From: Adiantum capillus-veneris
Taxonomy: Eukaryota > Streptophyta > Polypodiopsida > Polypodiales > Pteridaceae
DNA: 64,000 nucleotides
NCBI GenBank assembly: GCA_014529385.2
Contig: CM043953.1
Coordinates: forward strand, 113,891,049 to 113,955,048
Direction of reading: 5' to 3'
Shown piece by piece: positions 37,495-47,950 of the stretch. The position numbers were made by a program, and so were the translations under genes. Position 1 is the first letter of the stretch. Each line of letters begins with the position of its first letter. The notes beneath the pieces were generated by a model that worked only from the letters and a program-made list of their open reading frames with translations, ran no database searches and had not been told where the DNA came from.

Positions 37495-40094
37495 ATGAGT
37501 TCTCCAAAAAAGCAGCAGGAAGGTGTCAAAGGATGGAGCACTACATCCATATTGATGGTCATGGCACTATGTTTTTTCTGCTACATTCTTGGTGCTTGGC
37601 AAAATGGCCCAAAAAGTAATGTTTCAGAATCCCTAGCTACCAGCAAGCCCACTTCTACAGCTGAGTGCGTCACCACTCTCAATTTTGATGCGCAGCATGC
37701 TGGCAGGGAGGAGAGTGATGACACTGTGCATTTTGAATCTTGTGGATTAAAGTATTCTGAGCTCACTCCATGCCAAGACCCCATTCGAGCTCACAAGTAT
37801 CCTCGCGACAAGCTTGTTTACAGAGAGAGGCATTGCCCTGCTGAGGATGAGAGGCAACAATGTCTGGTGCCTGCACCGCGTGGCTACAGGACCCCATTTT
37901 CATGGCCCAAGAGCCGAGAATTTGCATGGTTTGCGAATGTGCCTCACAAGGAGCTTACTGTGGAGAAGGCAATTCAAAACTGGATCCAGTATGAGGGTGA
38001 CCGTTTTCGATTTCCTGGTGGGGGGACTATGTTTCCACGAGGAGCAGGAGCATACATTGATGACATTGCTGCGTTAATTCCACTGGCTGATGGCTCCATT
38101 CGCACTGCATTGGACACTGGTTGTGGAGTAAGTAATACGCAACTTGCATGGTTGATATTAATGTGTGTTCAGATTGCTGCATATCACAGCTCAGGTTCAA
38201 GCTAGAAGTGCGGCTTTGGCTTCATACAAGTTGTGTCCCCTTGAAATTCTGTCTTTATCTGTGTCTGCTCATGGTTGGAGTATTGTGCATTGCTATTTTT
38301 GTAATGTTTATGAACTCCTTGCTCAGCTACTTGTCCAGAAAGGTAAAGATTACCTATAACAATGGGTTTATGGTTAAGCACATTAGCACATTATAGATAA
38401 TCTGGGTATAAGTGGGATCATAGACTGTTTGTCCCTCTTACTTTCATTCAACATAGTCCCCTCCTACTCTCAGTGTTTCACAGTCCCTTTACTTGATTAA
38501 GAGTGTGTTTTCTTTCTTGGTGTAGGTGGCAAGTTGGGGTGCTTATCTGCAGGACAGAAATATTCTGGCAATGTCGTTCGCACCAAGAGACTCTCATGAA
38601 GCTCAAGTTCAGTTTGCGCTAGAGAGAGGTGTACCTGCTATGATAGGGATCATGTCTACAGAACGGCTTCCATATCCTGCACGAGCTTTCGACATGGCTC
38701 ATTGTTCGCGTTGCTTGATTCCTTGGAGCAATTATGGTAATTCTGTCGTATTATGTTGTTGTGTAAGATACATGTCTCAGAGATATCAAGAAATTAATTC
38801 ATGAATATATCTGCAGATGGCATGTATCTGATTGAGGTGGATCGAGTGCTTCGACCCGGGGGCTACTGGATTTTGTCCGGTCCTCCTATCAATTGGAAAA
38901 CTCATTGGAAAAGCTGGAAAAGGACTGAGGATGAAGTGAGGGGGGAGCAGGAGTCAATCGAGGATCTAGCAAGGCGCCTTTGCTGGAAGAAGGTAGCGGA
39001 GAAAGGCAACTTAGCTATTTGGCAGAAGCCTTGGAATCATGCAGACTGTGCTAAGTATCACAAAAGGGATATTCTGCCAAAGACGTGTCAAGGAGAAAAT
39101 GCTGACTTTGCTTGGTTTGTTGCTAACTCCCTGCTCTGTATTAACTTTTTCATAGCTATGGTAAAATGGTGAACATAATTGCTAAGGTTTTGGCAGGTAT
39201 AGAAAAATGGAGACTTGTATGACTCCACTTCCCGAGGTACAAGATCGGAAGGATGTGGCAGGAGGGAAATTGCAGAAGTGGCCAAACCGTCTTACTGCAG
39301 TCCCACCCAGAATAGCCAGCGGCTCTTTGCCTACTATCTCAGCCGATGATTACAATGCTGACACTCAATTGTGGCTGGAGCGTGTTTCGTACTACAAGAA
39401 GCTCGTCATCACACCTCTTGCCACAGGCAGATATAGGAATATTATGGACATGAATGCTGGCTTGGGTGGATTTGCAGCCGCTTTAGGTGTTGACAAAAGC
39501 TGGGTCATGAATGTAGTTCCGTATGATGCCAATACACTCGGTGTTATTTATGAAAGAGGGCTAATTGGAACATATCAGAACTGGTATTGATTTGCTTGTC
39601 TGTATCTTTGATTCAAAGCCTTCGGTTATTTCTTTGGCTGTAAAGATGGTTGATCATGCATAGCTCATGTTTTGATCTTATTTATGTGGCAGGTGTGAAG
39701 CTTTTTCGACATACCCAAGAACATATGATCTCCTGCATGCAACTTCGCTGTTGAGCTTGTACCAAGACAGGTGTTGAAGAGTTGTTTTGCACAAACTTTA
39801 TCGTTAGTGATAAGTCGTAGGGTCTGATTAAAGGAATTGCTCACATGCAGGTGCAACATGTCTGACATCCTTCTGGAAATGGATCGCATCCTGCGTCCCG
39901 AGGGTGCAGTTCTGATGCGTGACAATGTTGATGTACTAAATAAGGCAAGAAAGATAATGAGCAGCATGAGATGGGAAAGTAAGCTGGTTGACCATGAGAA
40001 TGGCCCGTTTGTGGAGGAGAAGATACTTGTAGCTGTGAAGAAATATTGGGTGGACAATGGGGAGAGCGTGTCAAAAAATGAGACGAGTTCATAG
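37495..40094 (+). CDS. Probable methyltransferase of the plant PMT (DUF248) family
   Basis: Six exons: 37495-38127, 38526-38736, 38817-39114, 39197-39583, 39693-39770, 39851-40094, all GT-AG and in phase, giving 616 residues, the usual family length. An N-terminal signal-anchor at about residues 14-35 ([17 protein letters not shown]) predicts a type II Golgi membrane protein. The lumenal part has [17 protein letters not shown], then ERHCP. A SAM-binding motif at about 204-218 reads [16 protein letters not shown], spanning the exon 1/2 junction. [13 protein letters not shown] and [14 protein letters not shown] follow; the second half has [15 protein letters not shown], a tyrosine/histidine-rich DLLHA block and [12 protein letters not shown]. 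Known family members (QUA2/TSD2 type) act on pectin or other cell-wall polysaccharide methylation; the exact substrate here is unknown. The ATG follows an acceptor site and is the first in frame. No defect seen; the only intact gene between two retrotransposon clusters. Confidence 0.92.
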
Positions 40095-40711
40095 TCTACT
40101 TATAATCTGGGAATCAGTGCTTTTGGTGTGGTAACCAAGGGATGCAGGTGCACTTCCTTCTTCCTTCTGAAAATCAGTTGAAGGGTCGTTGCACTGCAGC
40201 TGCCAGCGAGCCTATTTTTTCATGTTTCCGGCAGTCTGCAATATGTCTTGTACTATGCCTGCATGAAATGTCATGTAAGCATAGAATTATGGTGGGCTTT
40301 AATTACGGTCAGGTTTCAGTATGCAACATAATAAATGTTCGCTTGTACATGGTATTACATTTTTGTGAATGGAGGGGGAACAAACTCACCGTGTGTGTCT
40401 CTCGTCTCCATTGTATCGTCAGATTCTTGAGAATGTTTGCTATGCCTATCAACGTTCTCTCCTTTTCTATTTTGCTTTAGCAGGGGGGAATGGGTGTAGC
40501 ATAGCTATGGGGTGTTATCAGGTTGATGATAGGACATCAGTGTTGCTGACAATGAGAATGCTCTCAAAACAACTTTGCGTCCTGTAGTGTAAATCACGAT
40601 GCTGCTCTATGGTTGATAAATTTTTTTGAGAAATTTATGCAAGTTAGTATATCAAAATTTTGAAAATTGACTCTAAAGGGGCACTTCTGTTCCAAAAGGT
40701 GGTCACAAAAA
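40095..40711 (+). other. 3' UTR and downstream flank of PMT
   Basis: No coding signal. AATAAATG near 40330 is a possible polyadenylation signal. The transcript end is not determinable. Confidence 0.35.
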
Positions 40712-40767
40712 GATAGGCTCTTAACCAATCACCTTTTAGGATAGGCTCTTAACCAATCACCTTTTCC
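40712..40767. repeat. 28-bp tandem duplication
   Basis: GATAGGCTCTTAACCAATCA at 40712 repeats at 40740. It lies about 80 bp from the fold-back element. Confidence 0.9.
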
Positions 40768-40845
40768 TGGCAAAAGGAATGCTTACTAATGCACAAGAAG
40801 TTTTGGACAAATTCTCACAATAATTCTCACATTGTGACTTACCTC

Positions 40846-41002
40846 AACATCATGAGCTTTTGTGAGGGAGGCACCGTATACCTAGCTAGGTACGATTGGG
40901 GGTAGGGGACCGCCAGCCCGGTGGGGGGGCCGGTGGTCCCTTGCCCCCCAATCGTACCTGGCTAGGTATGCGGTGCCTCTCGAGCGAAAGCTCATGATGT
41001 TA
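40846..41002. mobile_element. Fold-back (long inverted repeat) element, about 155 bp
   Basis: The left arm (40847 to about 40916, AACATCATGAGCTTT...GGACC) is matched by its reverse complement in the right arm (about 40931-41001, ...AAAGCTCATGATGTT). About 70 bp per arm with roughly ten differences and a G-rich centre (CCGGTGGGGGGGCCGG). The whole would form a long hairpin. Non-coding. A MITE or snapback element is most likely; a MIR-type hairpin cannot be excluded. Confidence 0.85.
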
Positions 41003-42652
41003 TGCATTGTATGAAAAACACTGCAAAAGACTCCATTTTCCTACATGAGAAAATTTCTAAATCTTCTTGTGATGGGCTTCACACACTTGGCCATTCATGC
41101 ATGCTTCCTTATTGGTACACTTATTCTAGTACAGTTATAGATCACAAGGGTGCTTTGAGTGTGAAGTAAGCAAATTTGGGGATATGTATCACAAATGATT
41201 GCCCCTTTGCATGATTTCACATTCTCCAAATCATTGTGTGGCAAATGATATGTATCGCTTTATGCTAAATGAAGCAAAGAGAGTATTTGATGTTTGAGGT
41301 TCCATGCTGTGAAAGTAAGGGTGGTAGAGACAAATATTTAACATACATCATCTCAATTCATCATTTTCTTCATTGAGAGGTTGTGCCATGGCCACATCAA
41401 AGTTTTCTCCTATGACCAAAATGCTCAAAGGTTCTTCTCCCAAGATGTCCATTCATACATGATATTGAGGGCTGTGTTTCTTGGCCTATCCAAAGGGAAA
41501 GGGCATTGCATTGCTTGAATTTTTTGGGCTAACTAAAAATTCTAAAGTGATTTCAATAATTTGTTTTCATGTTGGAGAAAGTTGTGAAAATCTGATCATG
41601 CGTATTGGATAGCCTTGCAACTAGTGGCACATTTTGAGGAGGGACATTGAAAAGGTTAAAATATTAAGTATTTAGTGTACTCCATCTTTTACGAAGCAAT
41701 ATATAAAAGAGCGCCCCCCCCCCCCTCTCTCACACACACACACACACAAAAACGCCGGCATGCACGGGGCCAAACACAAAAAACCAAAAATGAAAAAGAA
41801 AAAAACCAAAATAAGTGAGAGGACTTCATAGTATTAGTTAGGTTAACAAAAACTTTGCGACCCTAGGCTTGAGTGAGTGCACAATCAACTCCTAAAATAT
41901 TACACGACGTTAACCTATGGCCTTGAGTGGTGATATTTGTAAATCATTCATTTATAGCTTTAATTTGGTCTTTGGTGCTTATTTATAGCTTCAAGGCTAC
42001 TCAAAATCATATGTTGGAAGTGTGGACAAATAATCTGATTGGAAAAAAGAAAGAAAAAGATTATTTGAATATGCCACACTTCTTGTAATTAGGTCAAGCT
42101 AGAAAGTTACAATGACACAAACTCTTGAAGGCTGAAAGACTTACAAGCTAATTGCCATTGATAATGGTAAAGAACTATGTAGAAGGCATTCAAGATACAA
42201 GTGTGAGATCCCTCCTTTGGAAGTGTATAAAGAGAGTGCATTGGAGCAGCTACCCTACCCTAGGCTTGAGTCAGTGCACAATCAAGTCCTAAATATTACA
42301 TCATGTTTGCTTGTACCGATGGGGTTGCAAAGCCGAGCGAGCTATCAAAATGTTTTTTCTACACAACGTACATAGGTGCACTTGCGCACACACACTGACA
42401 ACATACAATTATCGCTATGCACATGCTCATGTTAAGGGGTCGTTGACATTGTGTACATGTGAACATATCATACCTTGCCACAATCACTACTACCTATAGC
42501 ATGGGAACCTCTCCCCTTCTTTCCCTCACATCCTGTTGATGTATCTCATTACTTGGATAAGATAGTATTGCAACTTTTTACATGGTCCTTTGGCATGTGC
42601 ACATGCTTTTGCCTAACAAAATTTGCATAGAGAATTGTAAATCGTGCACATA
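41003..42652. other. Gene-free stretch
   Basis: No convincing gene or transposon protein. It contains a poly-C/(CT)/(CA) tract at 41714-41748 (GAGCG, C12, then TCTCTC and ACACAC). The phrase CTAGGCTTGAGTGAGTGCACAATCAA with CTCCTAAAATATTACA near 41865-41905 recurs in similar form near 42261-42302, an imperfect dispersed duplication. Confidence 0.4.
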
Positions 42653-42677
42653 ACCCCCCCCCCCCCTCACCCCCCCC

Positions 42678-43125
42678 CTCGTCACTATATGGCACGGCTC
42701 CAACCAGGGGGATCTATGGTGGGAAAGAGAAGCGGGAACCGCAATGCAATCTCAACCTCCGTCGACTTGGTGAACTAGGGGTGAACTAAGGGTGAACTAA
42801 GGGCAAAAAGGGCGCCCCGCGTTCACCCCTATTTCACTCGCCTCGTGGGGTGTGGGTTGAACTCGAGCCTCTCGATTGCCACACGAATGCCCTACCACCA
42901 CGCTAGTGCGTGTCGCTGCCCAAGTTGGCATTGCACATGATCACACTCTAGTTCACCCGCCCCTAGTTCACCCTTAGTTCACCCCCAGTTCACCCACCCC
43001 TAGTTCACCCTAGTTCACCCCTAATTCACTGCATGATCTGACGACTGAGATTAAAGCCGCCTCGCCCCTCAAATTTGGGCCCTACATCCCCTCTGAGCCA
43101 TAGACTTGTGCCATACAGTGACGAG
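42678..43125. mobile_element. Fold-back element with inverted arrays of a GGTGAACTA motif
   Basis: The terminal inverted repeats CTCGTCACTATATGGCAC (42678-42695) and GTGCCATACAGTGACGAG (43108-43125) match at 17 of 18 positions. Inside, the left arm carries three copies of GGTGAACTA-GG (42769-42803) and the right arm six clear plus one degenerate copy of its reverse, TAGTTCACC (42948-43028). The centre holds a tRNA-like A/B-box pair on the minus strand (42855-42905). No open frame. C-tracts lie on both sides (42654-42678 and 43128-43166). Structure resembles fold-back transposons with iterated arms; no target duplication could be defined because of the C-runs. Confidence 0.7.
42855..42905 (-). 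mobile_element. tRNA-like A/B box core (SINE-related)
   Basis: Minus sense: TAGCGTGGTGGTAGGGC (A-box-like, 42889-42905), then after about 19 nt GGCTCGAGTTCAACC (B-box GAGTTCAACC, 42855-42869). The spacing fits a tRNA-derived Pol III promoter. It has no tRNA fold, so it is not a tRNA gene. It lies in the centre of the fold-back element. Confidence 0.55.
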
Positions 43126-43137
43126 CGCCCCCCCCGC

Positions 43138-43168
<31 letters not shown>

Positions 43169-43195
43169 TCTCTCTCTCTCACACACACACACACA
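43126..43195. repeat. Poly-C then (TC)n then (AC)n tract
   Basis: GCG followed by C-runs (43128-43135 and 43137-43166, about 30 bp), about 7 TC units, then about 8 AC units. The same order appears at 41714-41748. Confidence 0.93.
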
Positions 43196-43199
43196 AACA

Positions 43200-44331
43200 C
43201 ACAAGAAAGCTTTATCTTTAAGAAGATCAAAACTTCATAGCGAGTCAACTATCTAAATAAAAACTTCAACAGTAGGGGGTACCGGCTGTAACAAATTCCA
43301 AAAATAAGGAGAATCAAATGAGATCCCTATCGCGGACTCCGGAGGTGAATCACAGGTCACCGGCATCGCAACATGCACTGATTAGGAGCGAATAGGCAGG
43401 TGTCGACAATGCAACGAGCACATGAACATGTTGCACGCAAAAGATAAGAGGGAGACGGACATAAGAGTAGGACACACGCAAAGATTTAAGGACTTTTTTA
43501 TTATTAATAGGGTTGCATTGTATAATAAAAAATAGGGCTGCATTGTATGGCAAGATTGCATGCTTGGTTTGCTGTATCCGGGGACAGACTTGTGGCGACT
43601 GTCATCCTCTCTTGAATCAGTTCAATTTCCCCTAGGGTAAAGGGGGCCAATATGAGAACATGTAAGAAAAAAATAGTATTTTTGGGGGGGATTTTTCATA
43701 TCCAGCCAGATTTGAAATTTGAAGAGTGCATTCAATTCCTCATGAAAAGACGCATTAGATGATATCAAGATTGATATTTTTTTGATTTTGCCTAAACACT
43801 CTATTTGAAAAAGAGTAATTCTGAGGGCTTTTTAGAAAAAAGAGACACTCAAGTCCCAATAGTAGTACACTTTTTAGCAAATCAGATGTGGACACCTAAG
43901 CAAGATTCCAAGCATATTCCTTTTTTTTGTCTCTCTTTTGGGGGGTGGAGCCATCTTCCTTTTGGGGGGTGGTTCCTTATTGGCCCCTTTACCCTATTGC
44001 CTTTTAGAGGGTGGAGGGACTCAATTCCAAGGTTGTGACCCTGGGATGAGATTCGCATCTTCTGAACAAATGAATAAAAGTACCAAGCTGCCAATGTAGA
44101 TGAACTCACACATACAAAGATGTTTTCTCAAATTTCAATTCAAGCTTATGCCAAAAACATATCACCTTATTTCTTACATAAAAAAATCACACACATAGAC
44201 TTACTTCTATTTAACATTAGGACTTACTCATGTTGTCTAGATTAAGCTCAAGAAAATTGTTGAAGCCATTACATGCACACTAGAAGGATGATTGGTTGAA
44301 AATCTTATGCGCTTAGTAAATTTCCCGTGCA
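43200..44331. other. Gene-free stretch
   Basis: No recognisable gene. A GGGGGGTGGAGCC-like phrase is repeated (43938, 43963) and resembles a third weaker copy near 44007. Nothing else identified. Confidence 0.35.
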
Positions 44332-44369
44332 CGTGTGTGTGTGTGTGTGTGCGCGTGCATGCGTGCGTG

Positions 44370-44443
<74 letters not shown>
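44332..44443. repeat. Compound (GT)n/(GC,AT)/(GT)n(GA)n microsatellite
   Basis: A GT tract, an interrupted GCGCGTGCATGCGTGCGTGC segment, a second GT tract and about 21 GA units. The junction is the same type as 22590-22654. Confidence 0.93.
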
Positions 44444-44447
<4 letters not shown>

Positions 44448-44621
44448 ACCCACCTTTTCTACTTGACCATCATTGCAATCAAGAACAACATATTTGATTG
44501 ATCTACATAGAGCTATTATCAATAGAGGCATGAATGCTCAAAGCATGGGTGGGTGATAAAGCTTGAGTACCTCAACATGCTTCCATTAGCCATACCACTT
44601 CTTATAGGAGGATCGTAGCTG

Positions 44622-44872
44622 ATTTAATTATCATTAAGTGGAACAAGGATAACAACTAATAGATACTTTATACTTGCAAAACGTATCGAAGGCTAACAAA
44701 GCTATTGTCTTATTTATATGGATGTAAGCACAAAATTTTATCTTATTTAATTATCTTGAAGTAGGACAAGGATAACAACTGATAGATTCTTTGATACTTG
44801 TAAAACGTATCCAAGGCTAACGAATCTGTTTTCTTATTTAGATGGACGCAGGTACAAATTTTATCTTTGCTC
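44622..44872. repeat. 133-bp tandem duplication
   Basis: Copies at about 44622-44754 and 44755-44872 share ATTTAATTATC, ACAAGGATAACAACT, TTGTAAAACGTATC-like and ATTTTATCTT, with about 10 to 15 percent differences by eye. Confidence 0.85.
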
Positions 44873-44924
44873 AAAGAAGATTCATTAGGGAAAGTTTAAG
44901 GTCTTTTTTTTTCCTTTTAATATT

Positions 44925-44930
<6 letters not shown>

Positions 44931-44969
<39 letters not shown>
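44931..44969. repeat. (GA)n microsatellite, about 39 bp
   Basis: A pure GA tract. Confidence 0.95.
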
Positions 44970-44971
<2 letters not shown>

Positions 44972-45225
44972 CTTGGCCAATGAGAGACAGACTTCCATTA
45001 CAAAGTCTTCTTTTTAAAAATTACATTTGATTTTCTAAAGTGAATTGTTTTTGAGCCACAACCTAAAGCAACTTTCTATTACGTGATCCTTTTACCGCAA
45101 GAAGGTCTCTTTCACTGATCAAAAAGAGTTTTTGAATCTTCTCACGACCTTCTTTTCCCTCCTATTCCCACCTCTCTCCTCATCCCACCACCTTCTTCTC
45201 CCTCCTATTCTTGCTACCCTCTCCT

Positions 45226-45395
45226 CACCTTCATCTTTTGTGTGTCCTTTTCTCTTCAAAAAATGAAGTCCACCCAGTCTAAATGCCCTTGCACATCCAT
45301 TGAAACCATCCACCTTCATCTTTTGTGTGTCCTTTTCTCTTCAAACAATGAAGTCCACCAAGTCTAAATGACCTTGCACATCCATTGAAACCATC
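45226..45395. repeat. 85-bp tandem duplication
   Basis: CACCTTCATCTTTTGTGTGT begins at 45226 and at 45311; both copies run to CATCCATTGAAACCATC. The upstream stretch 45145-45225 also contains a shorter CCTTCTTTTCCCTCCTATTC duplication. Confidence 0.9.
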
Positions 45396-45399
45396 GCCA

Positions 45400-46010
45400 C
45401 TTATGCCACGTTAGATGAACACAACCAGTGGATCCCAATATCAATAACCAAGGGTAGCTAAACTATGATGCATTAGAGCAGGAGAAAAAAAGCCTCATCC
45501 AAAATTCCATTCTTGTCATGTTGGAAAAGAAGAGTCTCTTTGGAGCCAATAAGACCGTGAAGGGAGGTTTTAGTGTGGCATGTTTATACATGCGAGGAGC
45601 TTCATCTCCGTCCCGCGAGCTCAAATCTTGCTCTACATAGAGCTAGTTGTGAGTGGTTCATATGTATACACTAGATTATTGATTGCTATTTTCACTTTTC
45701 TTTGTCTTGTTTGGTTCTTTGATCCTATAATTGTTATATTTTTTGTGCTTGTTATGAGTTACTATGCTTATTACAAACCTTTATCCCTCAAAAATAGAGG
45801 AATGGTAGCCGTTGGAGTATGTCATAAATATTTTGGATGTCTGGCATGGCTCCATTGGTGAGGAGATTTTAAAAAGGGAGAACTCGTGCATCTTTGACAA
45901 AAAAAGAGGTATTTTTGAATGATCATTTTGTTCCACCAAAATCCATGAAGGATTGGATACTATTTCCAAGCTTGCCTTGTCCTATTTTAAGAGTGGAGGG
46001 TGGCCACTTG
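45400..46010. other. Gene-free stretch
   Basis: Only short open frames (for example 45580-45861, hydrophobic, no recognised family). Nothing I can support as a gene. Confidence 0.3.
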
Positions 46011-46011
46011 A

Positions 46012-46151
46012 CACTTGACTGACATTATTGTTCTAAAATTGAAAGAAACTCAAGCAAAGTTTGGCTTTTTCTATCCATCATTATATTTATGGATTTAAAA
46101 AAAAATAAAGGTAGATGTGAAAGTGTTTAGAACAATAATGTCAGTCAAGTG
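46012..46151. repeat. Perfect 26-bp inverted repeat with 88-bp spacer
   Basis: CACTTGACTGACATTATTGT-type arm at 46012-46037 and its exact reverse complement at 46126-46151. The spacer is AT-rich and contains A9. The symmetry stops abruptly at both outer ends. Confidence 0.9.
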
Positions 46152-46759
46152 TTTAGAGAGTGATTATGTATTAGAATTTATGGATGAAGACTGGGCTCAA
46201 AACATAGTGTGAAGTCATGCGTAAAGTGCAATCTATTCCATTACTCATGATCCATACCCAAAAGTTCATTATATCATTTTTATAGTCGCTAACATCATGT
46301 GGGCGTTGAATTGGTCCCTTCCGTCAAAACTTGGATGATTTTAATGAGAACCCCATCCAACCATGAAGATAAGGTCCATGCACACATTGCCCCAAGTGAT
46401 GGATTGCGTGGAGCTTTTACTTTTCAGATAGTTGGAACGAAGGTGTGTAGCTAATGATTTCTTTCTTTCTACCATTCTTTGCTTGTGTGAGTCGTAGTCT
46501 TACTCTTTCTTTTTCTAAAAAATGGCTTGTAGGTCCCAAGGAGGAATGAAAAGAAGTTTCTATGCCAAGAAGTGCCACAAGAGATTATGAATCTTCTTCC
46601 AAGTTAAAGCCTTCTCCCTATTTAAAGCCTTACTATACAACCAATAATGTTGAAAGATTGTATCAATTGTTGCCTACAACTGACAATATATTTTCATATG
46701 AATGACAATTGTCTCATCTTGTTGGTTTCAGTGTCTAGTTTAGCGTTATCACCCTTACA

Positions 46760-47041
46760 ATGAGCAATAGGCCAAAAGATATGGGTAAGGGTTCTGGTTC
46801 CTCTTCCTCAACTTTTGTGAGAAAGAAGAAGGAGAAGAAAAATGAGAAAAATCCCCATGAACTGAAGCCCATAGAGGAGGAACATGTAGAAGAGGATATG
46901 GACAAGAGGGTAGAGCCAATTTTCATTATCTCCACTTACCTTAAACAACTCCCACCATGGTTGGTAGAGTATTTAGGCCCTTTAAGTGCAGGTTTGGAAG
47001 ATGACATGGATTATGCTTTGGGTCTTGACATGCTAGTTTAA
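46760..47041 (+). other. Short open frame of unknown status
   Basis: A 93-codon frame, Lys/Glu/Ser-rich at its start (VRKKKEKKNEKNPHELKP) and then a hydrophobic/acidic end. No known domain. It is followed at 47105-47540 by a CT-rich region with long Leu/Ser frames that are probably compositional. It could be a fragment of a retrotransposon gag; no evidence of expression or splicing. Confidence 0.15.
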
Positions 47042-47706
47042 CACAATTGGACCAGGAAAAACACACAGAGATAGATGCAAGGACTGCCACAATAACGACA
47101 AAAATTGAAAGACTATATGTCCTTAGGGATTTTACAAAATGTTCTTGGGAGTTCTAGAAGTCCTAGGACTCTTCCTTGTGGTGGCATCCTCTGTACTTCT
47201 TGGGCTCTTTCTTGTAGTGCTTGGCTCTTTTCTCTACTCATCTTCCTCCTTTTTCTCCTCCTTAGGCTCTTCTTCCTCCTTCTTCTCGAGTTTGGCTCTT
47301 CTGGTGTCTTCTCCTTCTCCTTCTGGTTCCTTCTTTTGCTTCTTATTGGCATGTGTTTTTGTTTTCCTAGGGATCTTTATGATGACAACAAGCTCCTTTG
47401 CCTTCTTCTCTTCTTTTGGAGTCACAAGAACCTCCTCTTCCTTGGATTCTTCTCTTCCTTCCCCTTTGCTCTTTTATGTGGGTTTGCCATTTGTGGTGCA
47501 TGGCATCCTCCATTTCCGTGCTGATGTAGGTAGTAGCATCTGAACATTGACCATATATCTAATTAGCTTGTCCTCAACCCACCAAACATGGTTGTGGGTG
47601 TAGAATTCCTATTGATTTGGCCAAGAATGATGAGTGTGCTAGCTCTCAATAAGAGGAATTCAAGTAATAGCTATATAAATATGGTTATGTGCTTACCCTA
47701 ATCTTC

Positions 47707-47950
47707 TTTTTTGGGTTGCAATAGGTGTAGTCAACGGATAGTTGCATTTAAGACCACTCTCCACTCAAGTGAGAAAGGCTCTTCTTACAAGGGGGGCTAC
47801 ACAAACACAAGGGGGAGCATTGATCCATTTTTTTGGGTTGCAATAGGTGTAGTCAACGGCTAGTTGCATTTAAGACCACTCTCCACTCAAGTGAGAAAGG
47901 CTCTTCTTACAAGGGGGGCTACACAAACACAAGGGGGAGCATTGATCCAT
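47707..47950. repeat. 122-bp tandem duplication, nearly identical
   Basis: Two copies (47707-47828 and 47829-47950) of a unit containing TTGGGTTGCAATAGGTGTAG, ACTCTCCACTCAAGTGAGAA and AAGGGGGAGCATTGATCCAT. I see about two differences, so the event looks recent. Confidence 0.95.

Noticed and set aside
37581-37784. Antisense frame in PMT exon 1
   Set aside because: Shadow of the methyltransferase coding sequence.
40846-41002. MicroRNA precursor
   Set aside because: The hairpin is long and near-symmetrical like a MITE; without small-RNA data there is no support for a MIR call.
45580-45861. Possible small membrane protein
   Set aside because: Hydrophobic by AT-rich composition only; no conserved motif, no partner exon, stops close on both sides.
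47105-47543. Leu/Ser-rich open frames on the plus strand and Lys/Glu-rich ones on the minus strand
   Set aside because: CT-rich composition keeps several frames open at once; no domain and no splice context.
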